Source of the DNA: Pseudomonas sp.
Lineage (GTDB): Bacteria > Pseudomonadota > Gammaproteobacteria > Pseudomonadales > Pseudomonadaceae
NCBI RefSeq assembly: GCF_030684895.1
Contig: NZ_JAUXXP010000049.1
Location: 1-64,000 of the forward strand
Length of the DNA: 64,000 nt
Reading direction: 5' to 3'
The notes below the pieces were generated by a model that was given only the letters and a program-made list of their open reading frames with translations, did not search any database and was not told the DNA's origin. Both the position numbers and the translations under genes were made by a program. Below, in pieces: positions 41,508-50,716 of the stretch; position 1 is the stretch's first letter; each line of letters opens with the position of its first letter.

Positions 41508-42287
41508 ATGAACCCGCTATACCGCTGGCCCCTGCGCCTGGCCTCGCTCGCTGCCTGCCTGCTGTTCTGGCATGTGGCGGCGACCCAGCGGCTGAATCTG
41601 GGGCTGATTACCTTCACTTACGTGCCAACGCCAAGCGCGGTGCTGGATGCTGCTGTGGCCCTGGTCGAGTCGAGCAAGCTGGTCGCGCACCTGTCCAGCA
41701 GCCTGGGCCGGGTGTTTGTCGGTTACCTGCTGGCGGTGATTGCCGGCGTGCTGCTGGGCCTGGCCATCGGCCGCTCGAAATGGGCCGAAGACAGCCTGTT
41801 GCCGCCGCTGGAAGTGTTGCGGCCGATTCCCGCGGTGGCCTGGATTCCCCTGGCCATCCTGATGTTTCCGTCCTCGGAAGCCTCGATGATCTTTATCACC
41901 TTTACCGGGGCGCTGTTCCCCATCCTGCTCAACACCATTCATGGCGTTGAGGGCGTCGATCCGCGCCTGATCGCCTCGGCACGCAGCCTCGGGGCGGGGC
42001 GTCTGGCGATCCTGCGCGAGGTGATCATCCCGGGCGCGGCGCCGAGCATCGTCACCGGTCTGGCCATCGGCATGGGCACTTCCTGGTTCTGCCTGGTAAC
42101 GGCGGAAATGATCTCCGGGCAGTGGGGCATCGGTTACTACACCTGGGAGTCTTACACCATCCAGAACTATGCCGACATCGTTGTGGGCATGCTGCTGATC
42201 GGCGTGCTCGGCATGGGCAGCAGTGCCCTGGTCAAACAGCTGGGTGCCTGGGTGACGCCCTGGTATCGGATCAAGGGGAAACGCTGA
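41508..42287 (+). CDS. ABC transporter permease (SsuC/TauC family)
   Basis: This 259-residue inner-membrane permease has about six helices and the EAA loop (IASARSLGAGRLAILREVIIPGAAPSIVTGL, about 165-195). It resembles sulfonate/nitrate-type permeases. The ATG at 41508 has ACGGAGATTGCC in front. Its TGA overlaps the ATG of the ATPase gene (TGATG at 42285-42289). It should carry the ligand delivered by the extended binding protein encoded just upstream. Confidence 0.88.
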   Translation: MNPLYRWPLRLASLAACLLFWHVAATQRLNLGLITFTYVPTPSAVLDAAVALVESSKLVAHLSSSLGRVFVGYLLAVIAGVLLGLAIGRSKWAEDSLLPPLEVLRPIPAVAWIPLAILMFPSSEASMIFITFTGALFPILLNTIHGVEGVDPRLIASARSLGAGRLAILREVIIPGAAPSIVTGLAIGMGTSWFCLVTAEMISGQWGIGYYTWESYTIQNYADIVVGMLLIGVLGMGSSALVKQLGAWVTPWYRIKGKR

Positions 42288-43144
42288 TGAGTGCCTATGA
42301 AAAAGCCGTAGAACCGGGGCGCATCGACGGCCAGCAATTGTCGATTCGCCTGGGGCAGGGCGCACAGGCCTTCGACGCCGTGCAGAACCTGGATTTCAGC
42401 GTCGAGCCAGGCGAGTTCGTGTGCATTCTCGGCCCCTCTGGCTGTGGTAAATCGACCCTGCTCGGTGCCCTGGCCGGCCATTTACAGATCAGTGCCGGCG
42501 CGCTGCGCGTCGATGGCCAGGTGGTGGCTGGGCCGTCGCCTGAGCGCGGCATGGTGTTTCAGCACCACACCCTGTTGCCCTGGCGCAGTGTGCTCGACAA
42601 CGTTGCTTTCGGCCTGAAGATGCAGGGCCTGGGCAAGGCCGAGCGACGCTACCAGGCCGGTGAGTTTCTTCGTCTGGTTGGCCTGCAGGAGTTTGCCCTG
42701 CGCTGGCCCAATCAGTTGTCCGGCGGCATGCAGCAGCGCGCGGAAATCGCCCGGGTGCTGATCAACCGCCCGCGTCTGCTGCTGATGGACGAGCCCTTCG
42801 GTGCGCTGGATGCACAGACCCGTGCGCGGATGCAGGAGTTGTTGCTGGATATCTGGACGCGTATCCGCACCACCGTGGTGTTTGTCACCCACGATATCGA
42901 CGAGGCGCTGTTTCTTGCCGACCGCGTACTGGTGATGAGTCCACGGCCGGGACGTTTTATCGAAGACCTGCGCCTGGATTTCTCCCGGCCCCGGCACGCC
43001 AGCCTGCTGACCAGCCCTGAGTTCGTCCGCCTCAAACGCCATTGCCTGGAGTTGCTGCGTCATGAAGAAGGCCGCGAACTGCCACGCCTGACCCCGCTGG
43101 GCCTGCCCAGCGCCGACTTCCCGCCATTGCGAATTGCCCTATGA
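42287..43144 (+). CDS. ABC transporter ATP-binding protein (SsuB/TauB family)
   Basis: This 285-residue ATPase has Walker A GPSGCGKST, signature QLSGGMQQRAEIARVL, Walker [13 protein letters not shown] and switch VFVTHDIDEA. The C-terminal tail (about 245-285) is slightly longer than usual. It energises the permease encoded just before it, and its stop overlaps the HEAT-repeat gene start by ATGA, so that protein belongs to the same translational unit. Confidence 0.9.
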   Translation: MSAYEKAVEPGRIDGQQLSIRLGQGAQAFDAVQNLDFSVEPGEFVCILGPSGCGKSTLLGALAGHLQISAGALRVDGQVVAGPSPERGMVFQHHTLLPWRSVLDNVAFGLKMQGLGKAERRYQAGEFLRLVGLQEFALRWPNQLSGGMQQRAEIARVLINRPRLLLMDEPFGALDAQTRARMQELLLDIWTRIRTTVVFVTHDIDEALFLADRVLVMSPRPGRFIEDLRLDFSRPRHASLLTSPEFVRLKRHCLELLRHEEGRELPRLTPLGLPSADFPPLRIAL

Positions 43145-44109
43145 CTGAATTGCCCAGCGACAACCCTGAAATTATTGCTCTGCAGCCACGCCTAAGTGAC
43201 AGCGATGCCGGCGTGCGGCGTATTGCCCTGATCGCCCTGGCTGATCTGGAAGACCCTGATGGCTTGCCCTGGCTGACCCAGGCCCTGGGCAGTGATAGCG
43301 ACGCCCAGGTGCGCGCCGAGGCCGCCCGTTTGCTCGAAGCATGGGAGGAGCCCGATGTGGTGGCCGCCCTGTGCGCCGCCCTGGCCGATGCGGATGAGGC
43401 GGTACGCGGTGCTGCTGCGCAGAGCCTCAGTGAGCTGAAAAGCCTGGACGCCGGGCGAGTGATCCTGCCCTGGGCCAACCATGCTGATGCCTTTGTGCGC
43501 AGCAGCGCATTGCGTGCCCTGCGTGAACTGCGCCTGCCCGACAGCGTGCCAGTGGCGCGCCAGGCCCTGCAGGACAGCGATGCCTTTGTGCGGCGTGAGG
43601 CGGTGGGCATTCTCGGCTGGCTCAAGCAGCTCGACGCTCTACCCGAATTGGCGCGCCTGGCCAGTGATGACCCGGACACCGAAGTACGCCGTGCCGCCAC
43701 CGGTGCACTGGGCCTGGCCAGCGATTTGGTGGTATTGCCGGCTTTGCAGGCAGCCCTGCGCGACAGTGAATGGCAGGTGCGCGAAGAAGCTGCCACTACC
43801 CTGGGCAAGGTGGGTCTGAGCGAGGCCGGTCCTGCGCTGATCGACGCATTGCAGGACAGCTACTGGCAGGTGCGTCTGCGCGCGGCGCGTTCGCTGGGCA
43901 AACTGCGCTTTGTCGACGCGTTGGATGGCTTGGTCACGCTGCTCGGTCATAGCATCAGCAACCTGCGCAAGGAGGCCGCCCTGGCCCTCGGCGAGCTGGC
44001 CAATAGCGCCGCCATCGCGCCGTTGCAGGCCGCCGAACATGACAGCGACCCGGAAGTGCGCAAGGCGGTGCGTATTGCCCTGAGCCAGCTGCAAAAGGCT
44101 GTGGGATGA
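43141..44109 (+). CDS. HEAT-repeat protein
   Basis: This 322-residue protein is built of about nine to ten HEAT (PBS-lyase type) repeats of 30-31 residues, with the recurring pattern LxDxDxxVRRxAAxALGxL (for example ASDDPDTEVRRAATGALGLA and LQDSYWQVRLRAARSLGKL). It is acidic, with no signal peptide and no catalytic domain, so it should be a cytoplasmic scaffold or partner-binding protein. It overlaps the ATPase gene upstream and the DUF971 gene downstream (ATGA at both ends). HEAT proteins can assist FeS or tetrapyrrole enzymes. A chaperone or assembly role for the flavoprotein-ferredoxin pair is a guess. Confidence 0.88.
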   Translation: MTELPSDNPEIIALQPRLSDSDAGVRRIALIALADLEDPDGLPWLTQALGSDSDAQVRAEAARLLEAWEEPDVVAALCAALADADEAVRGAAAQSLSELKSLDAGRVILPWANHADAFVRSSALRALRELRLPDSVPVARQALQDSDAFVRREAVGILGWLKQLDALPELARLASDDPDTEVRRAATGALGLASDLVVLPALQAALRDSEWQVREEAATTLGKVGLSEAGPALIDALQDSYWQVRLRAARSLGKLRFVDALDGLVTLLGHSISNLRKEAALALGELANSAAIAPLQAAEHDSDPEVRKAVRIALSQLQKAVG

Positions 44110-44390
44110 ACGCCCCCAGCGCTATCCGCAATCAGCGTAATGCCGGCCTACTGCACCTGCAGTGGCCTGACGGCTCTACGCAAAGCCTCAGCCATGCAAG
44201 GTTGCGTGCGGCATGCCCGTGCTCACAGTGCCGCGCAGCGCGAATGGGCGGGCGAATTGATCTGGTCAATGCTGGCGTAAGCCTGAGCGCCATCAACAGC
44301 CAGGGTTATGGCGTGCAGCTGGTGTTCAGCGATGGGCATGAGCGGGGGATTTACCCGTGGGACTACTTGGCGGAGTTAGCGAGCGGATAA
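44106..44390 (+). CDS. DUF971 (gamma-butyrobetaine hydroxylase N-domain-like) protein
   Basis: This 94-residue protein has the DUF971/GBBH-like N-terminal pattern LHLQWPDGSTQSLSHARLRAACPCSQCRAARMGG and ends YGVQLVFSDGHERGIYPWDYLAEL. The CPCSQC motif is a metal site in this fold. Stand-alone DUF971 proteins are often encoded next to FeS-cluster carriers (for example near Mrp/ApbC), so a link to FeS protein maturation is reasonable. It is the last gene of the GntR-led operon and overlaps the HEAT gene by ATGA. Confidence 0.85.
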   Translation: MNAPSAIRNQRNAGLLHLQWPDGSTQSLSHARLRAACPCSQCRAARMGGRIDLVNAGVSLSAINSQGYGVQLVFSDGHERGIYPWDYLAELASG

Positions 44391-44954
44391 GCGTCGGCAG
44401 CTAAGCTGCTACGTCATGGGCAGAGGGTGCGCCTTTACCAATCTTAATAGCGAAAGTGCGAAGCCGATGATTTGGCAATGGATGCGTAGGCGGTAAACCC
44501 AATACCGCCCCTGACTTGTCTGTGTGCCTGGGGATGAAATTGGCCGACTCCGGGCGTTTCCCAGCGGCTATATTGGGTCGGCAGCGGCCGACTACGAAGG
44601 GCCGGAACCGATCCAAAGTGGCCAGTCATCACAGGCAGAAATCGGCCAAGTGCAGTCATTCGAATGTGCCCATGAAGTCAGGGGCGATTCGGCCCGAGGG
44701 CATTTTCCGTGCAATCGATGGTCAGCGACTGCGTGAGTTTCTACTCACAGAATAGAACTAGTAAAAGGATATTCAGATTTAATGATTATTCGGCTAAATG
44801 GACTAAGAGCTGTCCTTTTTGGCGTTCTTTTTTGTCGTTAATGTGTAGCGAAAATCATCTCTAATTATGGCATTTTGCTATTATAGGCATTATTCTACTG
44901 CAGATTAGCAGGGCTACAAACTGGCCCTTACACTATGAACTGGGGAGTTCTTCC
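44391..44954. other. non-coding region between the DUF971 and autotransporter-like genes
   Basis: These 564 bases have no convincing gene. The part 44530-44670 has a GGCAGCGGCCGACTACGAAGG and CCAGTCATCACAGGC composition that I recognise as recurring debris in Pseudomonas intergenic DNA. 44755-44935 is AT-rich (AATGATTATTCGG...; CTATTATAGGCATTATTC) and likely holds the promoter of the beta-barrel gene, which has TGGGGAG before its ATG. Confidence 0.45.
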
Positions 44955-46304
44955 ATGCGCCATCTCAAAGCACTGCTTACGGGCGGGATTGTCGTCAGTG
45001 CCTGCCTTGCCAATGTGTATTCTGACCTGGCACAGGCTGCGCCTGATGAGCGACCGACAGTGGTTGTAAACTATGGTGGCAGCACCTATTCCATCAGCTC
45101 TCAATTCGTGAATTATACCGACTATTCGTCTCTGTTGGAGTCGCAGCCCTGGTGGGGCAATACGAGCTTATCAAATGGCTTAGCAGGGCTTGTAGGAACG
45201 TCGGCGGGTTTCTATCAATCGAGTGGTGGGCTCGGTATTCTGTTTGCCTACGGAGTTAGTGGATATAGTGTGTCCATTGACTATTTCAATGGTAGTAGCA
45301 CAATTAATTGTCCGACTTCTTGTCCTGGCCTGAGTGATAATTATTACTACGCAATTATCAACCAATTGGTCACCCTGCAAACCATGGCTGCCAGCCTGGA
45401 GTCCACGTCGTCTGGCGTGAACGCGTTGAATTCCAACCTGAGCATGATGATCAACGGTGCCCATAGCCGGCCGTTGGCGCGATTGGTCGAACCGGGAAAA
45501 AGTACCTTCTGGGCGGCGGGTGACTGGGGGCGCGACGATCACGGTAATCGATCAGGCAACAGCGGTCTTGCCGAGATCGGTTTCGGGCACAACCTGGGCT
45601 TTGCGCAGATCAACCTCTCCCTTGGCCAGACTTATGCCAAGCAAGATCTGATCTTTGACGGTGAGGTCAAAAGCGACGGCCGTTACCTGATGCTGGAAGG
45701 CATCATTCCGTTGACTCAGGTCGAAGGTCTGTATGCGACTCTCGGCGCTTATGGCCATTGGGGTGAGGCCGATATTCGCCGTGGCTATTTCAATATGAGC
45801 ACCCTGGAGTCCTCCAATGCCAGCCCGGATACCGAAACCTGGGGCGTGCGTGCGCGCCTGGACTGGCAGAATGCCCTCAGCGTAGCCAATACCGGTATCA
45901 GCCCCTATGTCGATCTGAGCTACAGCAGCAGCCATATAGAAAGCTATACCGAAGAGGGCGGTGGCTTACCGGCGCGTTTCGATGGCCGTACAGACGACCG
46001 TACCGAGGTACGCCTGGGTTTCAATACCCAGACGCCGATACCGTTCATTTCCGGCTACAACTTCGTGACCAATCTGGAAGCGGCTCACCGCTTCGAGAAG
46101 AACAGTGCCGGTGTTAACGGTGCTGTGGATGGCTTCTTCACCTTCAATCTGCCGGGTGAGGATGTGACCAATGACTGGCTGAAAGCAGGCGCGGGAGTTG
46201 AAGGCGAAGCCGGACCGGGCAAGCTGTCGGTGATGCTCAACGGTACGACCCAGAGTGAAATGCCAAACTTCTGGGTGGCCACCTCGTATCAGCTGCCGTT
46301 CTAA
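44955..46304 (+). CDS. outer-membrane beta-barrel, autotransporter-like protein
   Basis: This 449-residue secreted protein has a signal peptide (cleavage near DLAQA-APDE, about 28). A short N-terminal region (about 29-165) is rich in Ser, Tyr and Gly, with a cysteine pair in INCPTSCPGLS. A C-terminal autotransporter-type barrel (about 180-449) has alternating strands (ALFWAAGDWGRD-like start, YLMLEGIIPL, GLYATLGAYGHWG, ISPYVDLSYSSSH) and ends in the outer-membrane signal FWVATSYQLPF. The passenger is unusually short for an autotransporter. The 5' part is more AT-rich than the barrel part, which suggests a mosaic origin. It stands between sulfur gene clusters and decayed sequence, so it may be an insertion. 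Confidence 0.75.
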   Translation: MRHLKALLTGGIVVSACLANVYSDLAQAAPDERPTVVVNYGGSTYSISSQFVNYTDYSSLLESQPWWGNTSLSNGLAGLVGTSAGFYQSSGGLGILFAYGVSGYSVSIDYFNGSSTINCPTSCPGLSDNYYYAIINQLVTLQTMAASLESTSSGVNALNSNLSMMINGAHSRPLARLVEPGKSTFWAAGDWGRDDHGNRSGNSGLAEIGFGHNLGFAQINLSLGQTYAKQDLIFDGEVKSDGRYLMLEGIIPLTQVEGLYATLGAYGHWGEADIRRGYFNMSTLESSNASPDTETWGVRARLDWQNALSVANTGISPYVDLSYSSSHIESYTEEGGGLPARFDGRTDDRTEVRLGFNTQTPIPFISGYNFVTNLEAAHRFEKNSAGVNGAVDGFFTFNLPGEDVTNDWLKAGAGVEGEAGPGKLSVMLNGTTQSEMPNFWVATSYQLPF

Positions 46305-46390
46305 ACCACGTTAAAGCTATGCAGTGGGACCACCTATTCAGGCGCAACTGCGTTGCTGCAGAGCTACTCAGCCTGGGGTTGTTGACGCGG

Positions 46391-46477
46391 CTACGCCGAC
46401 TCGTCGATAGACCCCAGATGCTCTTTGCAGAAGTCGACTAACAATTTGGCCGGTTTGGTTAGGTGAGATCGCTTGAT
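46391..46477 (-). pseudogene. remnant of a LysR-type regulator C-terminus
   Basis: On the minus strand the frame after a TGA reads IKRSHLTKPAKLLVDFC... to ...LGSIDESA and ends in TAG at 46391-46393. The KPAKLLVDFCKEHL pattern resembles the last helix of LysR effector domains. Only about 28 codons survive. The match is short, so this is tentative. Confidence 0.25.
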
Positions 46478-46690
46478 TCAGGCTGCTACTATGTCGGATC
46501 ACGTGACGTCTTCGACTATGTCTAAGCAGGCTAGGTGTTTGCCATCGTAGGTGATGTCTGACTGCAGGTGTGTGACCCGTACGGAAAAGCCGAATTGAAT
46601 AGTCCTGCCTTTCGTAGACGCTGGATCACCGCTTTTGGCCGGTTCTAGCCTATCGACACCGACCATTTTGGGCTGTCGGCAGTCACAGCC

Positions 46691-46722
46691 GCTCACCCAA
46701 AGCCCCAGTGTTTTGGGTGAGC
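46691..46722 (-). terminator. hairpin downstream of metI, probable operon terminator
   Basis: Arms GCTCACCCAAA (46691-46701) and TTTTGGGTGAGC (46711-46722) form an 11-base stem 12 bases after the metI stop codon on the minus strand. There is no T-tract beyond it, so it may stabilise mRNA rather than terminate cleanly. Confidence 0.5.
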
Positions 46723-46733
46723 TAGACATCATT

Positions 46734-47387
46734 TCAGCCGCGCCTATTCAACCCCTTGGCCAACCGATCGCCACCGAACTGGATCAGGCTGACCAGCACC
46801 ACCAGGGTGACGATCACGGTGAGCATCACCTGGCTGTCGAAGCGCTGATAGCCGTAGCGGTAGGCCAGGTCGCCCAGGCCGCCGGCACCGATGGCACCGG
46901 CCATGGCCGAGGAATTGATCATGGTCACCAGGGTGATGGTGAAACCGCCGACGATGCCTGGCAGCGCCTCGGGTAGCAGTACATGCCAGACGATATGCCA
47001 GCGTCGGCAGCCCATGGCCTGGGCGGCTTCGATCAGGCCGTGGTCAACTTCGCGCAGGCTGACTTCTGCGATACGCGCGAAGAACGGCGTAGCGGCAATG
47101 GTCAGCGGCACCACGGCGGCCCACACGCCATAGGTGGTGCCGACGATTAGCCGCGTAAAGGGAATCAGCGCGACCATCAGAATCAGAAAGGGGATCGAGC
47201 GGAACAGGTTGACGATGCTGCCCAGCAGTTGATTCAGCTTGGGCGCTTCGAAGATGCCACCCTTGCTGCTGGTGACCAGAAATACCGCCAGCGGAATCCC
47301 CGCCAGCAGCGCCAACAACGACGACACGCCGACCATCAGCAGGGTGTCGAGAAAGCCTTGCCAGAGGCGTTCAAACAGCAGCGACAT
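46734..47387 (-). CDS. metI: methionine-type ABC transporter permease
   Basis: This 217-residue MetI-family permease has five membrane helices and the EAA loop ([31 protein letters not shown], about 118-148). The end [18 protein letters not shown] is typical. It overlaps metN by 17 bases and is the last gene of the operon starting with the sfnB-like genes. The actual cargo may be an organosulfur compound other than methionine. Confidence 0.9.
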   Translation of the reverse strand: MSLLFERLWQGFLDTLLMVGVSSLLALLAGIPLAVFLVTSSKGGIFEAPKLNQLLGSIVNLFRSIPFLILMVALIPFTRLIVGTTYGVWAAVVPLTIAATPFFARIAEVSLREVDHGLIEAAQAMGCRRWHIVWHVLLPEALPGIVGGFTITLVTMINSSAMAGAIGAGGLGDLAYRYGYQRFDSQVMLTVIVTLVVLVSLIQFGGDRLAKGLNRRG

Positions 47388-48468
47388 AACCCAGTACCTC
47401 CGCCTGATCCGCCAGTTGGCGGGCGTTGCTTAACAGTTGTTCGCGGCTGTGCGGTGAGTCGCTCACGGCCAGTAGCAAGTAACCCAGGGCATGCCCCTGG
47501 ATGCGTTCGATGCCGCCATCGAGCAGTGCCAGACGCCCGCCGAGGGCAGCCGCCAGGGCTGCCAGATTCGGTTCGCCATGGCTGCCGGAAAACTGCAGGC
47601 GCAGAGCTAAAGCATCGGTCTTTTGCAATTGATAACTGCGCAAACGGGCTTGCAGATCCGCCGGTAGACCATGACGCAACGGCGCGAGCAGGGTGCGAGT
47701 AACCTCGTGCTGCGGCGCGCCAAATACGCGCCAGACTGGGCCCTGTTCCACCACTTCACCTTGTTCCAGCACCACCACGCGGTCACAGATTTCGCGGATC
47801 ACCGCCATTTCGTGGGTGATCAGTACGATGGTCAGGCCCAGGCGCTGATTGATCTCGCACAACAGGCCGAGGATCGCCTGGGTGGTTTCCGGGTCCAGGG
47901 CGCTGGTGGCTTCGTCGCACAGCAGAATCTGTGGGTCATGCACCAGGGCGCGGGCGATGCCCACGCGCTGTTTCTGCCCGCCGGAAAGCTGCGCCGGGTA
48001 GGCGGTGTGTTTGTCCTGCAGGCCGACCAGTTCGAGCAGCTCGCGCACCTTGCGCTTACGTTGCTCGCGCGGCACGCCAGCGACCCGCAGTGGCAGCTCG
48101 ACGTTCTGCCACACGGTCTTGGCCGACATCAGGTTGAAGTGCTGGAAGATCATGCCGATGCGCCGGCGCAGTTCGACCAGATGGTCTTCGTCGAGCAGGC
48201 CGATGTCTTCGCCGTCGATCAGCACCTGACCGCTGCTGGGTTGCTCCAGCCGGTTGATGGTGCGGATCAGCGAGGACTTGCCCGCACCGCTGCGGCCGAT
48301 AATGCCGAACACTTCGCCGCGCTGGACGGCCAGGTCGATATCGCGCAGTGCCTCTACCGTGCCCTGGGCTGACGCGTAGGTCTTGCCCAGGTTGGCAAAG
48401 CGCAGGTGGGTATCAAGCTGCTGGCTGGCCTGCGCGGCCTGCTGCAGGTGAGTGTCGAAACCACTCAT
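47371..48468 (-). CDS. metN: methionine-type ABC transporter ATP-binding protein
   Basis: This 365-residue ATPase has Walker [10 protein letters not shown], signature [16 protein letters not shown], Walker [12 protein letters not shown] and switch VLITHEM. A C-terminal NIL/ACT-like regulatory domain (about 285-360: [16 protein letters not shown]...) is the site through which methionine inhibits transport in E. coli MetN. An N-terminal extension of about 20 residues ([15 protein letters not shown]) precedes the domain. It starts 2 bases after metQ ends. Confidence 0.92.
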   Translation of the reverse strand: MSGFDTHLQQAAQASQQLDTHLRFANLGKTYASAQGTVEALRDIDLAVQRGEVFGIIGRSGAGKSSLIRTINRLEQPSSGQVLIDGEDIGLLDEDHLVELRRRIGMIFQHFNLMSAKTVWQNVELPLRVAGVPREQRKRKVRELLELVGLQDKHTAYPAQLSGGQKQRVGIARALVHDPQILLCDEATSALDPETTQAILGLLCEINQRLGLTIVLITHEMAVIREICDRVVVLEQGEVVEQGPVWRVFGAPQHEVTRTLLAPLRHGLPADLQARLRSYQLQKTDALALRLQFSGSHGEPNLAALAAALGGRLALLDGGIERIQGHALGYLLLAVSDSPHSREQLLSNARQLADQAEVLGYVAAV

Positions 48469-48470
48469 GC

Positions 48471-49274
48471 TCAGCTTTCCCAGCCTGGCTGATAAAGCTT
48501 GCCGTGGGCCTTGTCCAGGGCCGCACGCACGGCTGGCGAGTGCTGATAGATGTCGACGAATTTCTTCAGGCGCGCATCGTTCTTGTGCTCAGGCTGGATA
48601 ACGAACTGGATGATGTATTCCGGGTTGTCGACGCCATCGAACAGTAACGCCGATTCTGGATCATGGGTGCCGGCCAGACGGATGTAGTGCGGGTAGCCCT
48701 GAGCCAGGTCGGCTTCATCCAAGGCGCGCACCAGTTGCACGGCTTCCAGCTCGATGATCTGGATGTTCTTCGGGTTGCTGGTCACATCCTCCAGGGTGGC
48801 TTTGTAGCCAACGCCAGGCTTGAGGGTGATCAGCCCGGCTTTTTCCAGCAGTTGCAGGCCGCGACCGCCATTGATCGGGTCGTTGGCGATGGCCACCTTG
48901 GCACCCTCGGGCAGGCTGGCGAAGGCTTTGTGCTTTTTCGAGTACAGGCCGACGTTGTTGATCACCCCTGGGGCATAGGGAATCAGGTCGTAGCCGCCGT
49001 CCTTCTTGGCGTTTTCCAGAAAGGGCACGTGCTGGAAGTAGTTCACGTCGATATCGCCGTTGGCCAGGCTGACGTTGGGCGCGATCCAGTCGCTGAACTC
49101 GATCAGCTCGACTTTCAGGCCCTGCTTTTTCGCCTCGGCCACGGCCACTTCCAGCGGTGGGGCGAAGGCGGCGGTGGTGCCGAGTTTCAGCGTTTGCTCG
49201 GCCTGGGCCAGGCCACTTGCCAGCAGCAGGGTGCCGAGCGTCAGTTTCTTCAGGGTATTGAGCATGGTCTTCAT
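48471..49274 (-). CDS. metQ: methionine-type ABC transporter substrate-binding protein
   Basis: This 267-residue MetQ/NlpA protein has a signal peptide (cleavage near GLAQA-EQTL, about 26) without a lipobox cysteine. The mature start is [54 protein letters not shown], and the family motif [19 protein letters not shown] is present. It is encoded with its own metN and metI, downstream of two SfnB-like enzymes and an LLM monooxygenase, so the ligand is probably a methionine-like or other organosulfur compound. Confidence 0.9.
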   Translation of the reverse strand: MKTMLNTLKKLTLGTLLLASGLAQAEQTLKLGTTAAFAPPLEVAVAEAKKQGLKVELIEFSDWIAPNVSLANGDIDVNYFQHVPFLENAKKDGGYDLIPYAPGVINNVGLYSKKHKAFASLPEGAKVAIANDPINGGRGLQLLEKAGLITLKPGVGYKATLEDVTSNPKNIQIIELEAVQLVRALDEADLAQGYPHYIRLAGTHDPESALLFDGVDNPEYIIQFVIQPEHKNDARLKKFVDIYQHSPAVRAALDKAHGKLYQPGWES

Positions 49275-49285
49275 CCTTGTATAGG

Positions 49286-50716
49286 TCAGAGCAGGTTGAG
49301 CGCCGCAGCGCTCAGTTGATGGTGGATATCGCTACGGGGCGCCGGCACGCTGCCCGACAGATCGCGCCAGGCGGCTGCGCTGTGGTTGGCCGGCAGGCGC
49401 GGGCCCTGGCCGAACAGCTTGTGGCGCAGGCTGCCTTCGGCGTAGGCGGTCTTGTACAAACCGCGGTTTTGCAGCTCGGGAATCACCAGGTCGATAAAGT
49501 CGACATAGCTTTCCGGCGAGACGATGCGCGTCAGGTTGAAACCGTCCAGGCCGGTTTCCTCGAACCAGCTTTGCAACTGGTCGGCGACCTGCACGGGGGA
49601 ACCGATCAGCACGGGGTAGCGCCCGCCGAGCGCGTGCTGCTCCAGCAGACGACGTTTTGTCCAGCCGCTGTCCTTGGCGGTGAAGGCCTTGACCACCGAT
49701 TCGATGGCGTTGGTCTTCTGGTAGCGGATCGGCTCATCGAGCTCGTACTGGGCGAAGTCGATACCGGTGGAGCTGGAAAAGTGCGCCAGGCCCGCTTCCG
49801 GGCTGGCATAGCGCAGGTACTCGGCATGCTTATCGCGGGCCTCGGCCTCGGTCGGTGCGACGATCACGCTGATGCCCATAAATACTTTGATTGCATCCGC
49901 CGAGCGCCCAGCCGCCAACGCATTGGCGCGCACCTTGGCAACCTGTTCGCGTGCCGCAGCCTTGTTGTGTCCGCTGATAAACACGCACTCGGCATGCTGG
50001 CCGGCGAAGCGCAGGCCACGCTCCGACGAGCCGGCCTGAAACAGCACCGGGGTACGCTGCGGCGAGGGTTGGCTGAGGTGATAACCCTCCACCTGATAGA
50101 ACTCGCCCTGGTGCCGGACTTTGTGCACCTTGCCCGGTTGGGCGTAGATGCGCTGCGTGCGGTCGGCGAGCACGGCATCGTCCTGCCAGCTGCCTTCGAG
50201 CAGTTTGTAGAGCACGTGCAGGTACTCATCGGCCTGGTCGTAGCGGCGGTCGTGTTCGATCTGCTGCGTGAGGCCCATGGCCTTGGCCGCGCTGTCCAGG
50301 TAGCCGGTGACGATATTCCAGCCGATGCGGCCCTGGGTCAGGTGGTCGAGGGTGGAAAGGCGACGGGCGAAGGTGTAGGGCGCTTCGTAGGTCAGGTTGG
50401 CGGTCACGCCAAAACCCAGGTGCCGGGTGACCCCAGCCATGGCCGAAACCAACAACAGCGGGTCGTTGACCGGTAGCTGGATCGACTCCTGCAGGCTCAG
50501 GTCGATGCCGTTCTGGTAAACGTCATACACACCGAGGATATCGGCGATAAACAGCCCATCGAACAGACCGCGCTCCAGCAGTTTGGCCAGATCAGTCCAG
50601 TATTCCAGGCTGTTGAAGGCAGTTGAGTTGTCCCGTGGATGAGTCCACAAACCGTGATGGATATGCCCCACGCTGTTCATGTTGAAGGCGTTGAGCAGGA
50701 TCTGTTTGCTGCCCAT
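49286..50716 (-). CDS. LLM-class FMN-dependent monooxygenase (NtaA/SnaA/DszA family)
   Basis: This 476-residue flavin monooxygenase of the NtaA/SoxA/DszA branch has the start QILLNAFNMNSVGHIHHGLWTHP, GLFDGLFIADILGVYDVY, a core THRHLGFGVT-like strand and LTQGRIGWNIVTGYLDSAAKAMG, LFQAGSSERGLRFAGQHAECVF and GSPVQVADQLQSWFEETGLDGFNL. It oxidises its substrate with O2 and FMNH2 supplied by a reductase, which is not encoded here. Members cleave C-S or C-N bonds (dibenzothiophene sulfone, sulfones, NTA). The start overlaps the upstream sfnB-like stop by 1 base. Confidence 0.9.
   Translation of the reverse strand: MGSKQILLNAFNMNSVGHIHHGLWTHPRDNSTAFNSLEYWTDLAKLLERGLFDGLFIADILGVYDVYQNGIDLSLQESIQLPVNDPLLLVSAMAGVTRHLGFGVTANLTYEAPYTFARRLSTLDHLTQGRIGWNIVTGYLDSAAKAMGLTQQIEHDRRYDQADEYLHVLYKLLEGSWQDDAVLADRTQRIYAQPGKVHKVRHQGEFYQVEGYHLSQPSPQRTPVLFQAGSSERGLRFAGQHAECVFISGHNKAAAREQVAKVRANALAAGRSADAIKVFMGISVIVAPTEAEARDKHAEYLRYASPEAGLAHFSSSTGIDFAQYELDEPIRYQKTNAIESVVKAFTAKDSGWTKRRLLEQHALGGRYPVLIGSPVQVADQLQSWFEETGLDGFNLTRIVSPESYVDFIDLVIPELQNRGLYKTAYAEGSLRHKLFGQGPRLPANHSAAAWRDLSGSVPAPRSDIHHQLSAAALNLL

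Larger units (their letters stand above)
46305..46733. other. decayed intergenic region upstream of the MetI end
   Basis: No intact gene is seen in these 429 bases. They hold a short remnant that looks like the C-terminus of a LysR regulator (46391-46477, minus strand) and a hairpin just downstream of metI (46691-46722). The rest is featureless. Confidence 0.45.

Noticed and set aside
46499..46732. 77-codon frame starting one base after the metI stop
   Set aside because: Coupling is tempting, but an 11-base hairpin lies inside its first codons, the codon usage is poor and no family fits.
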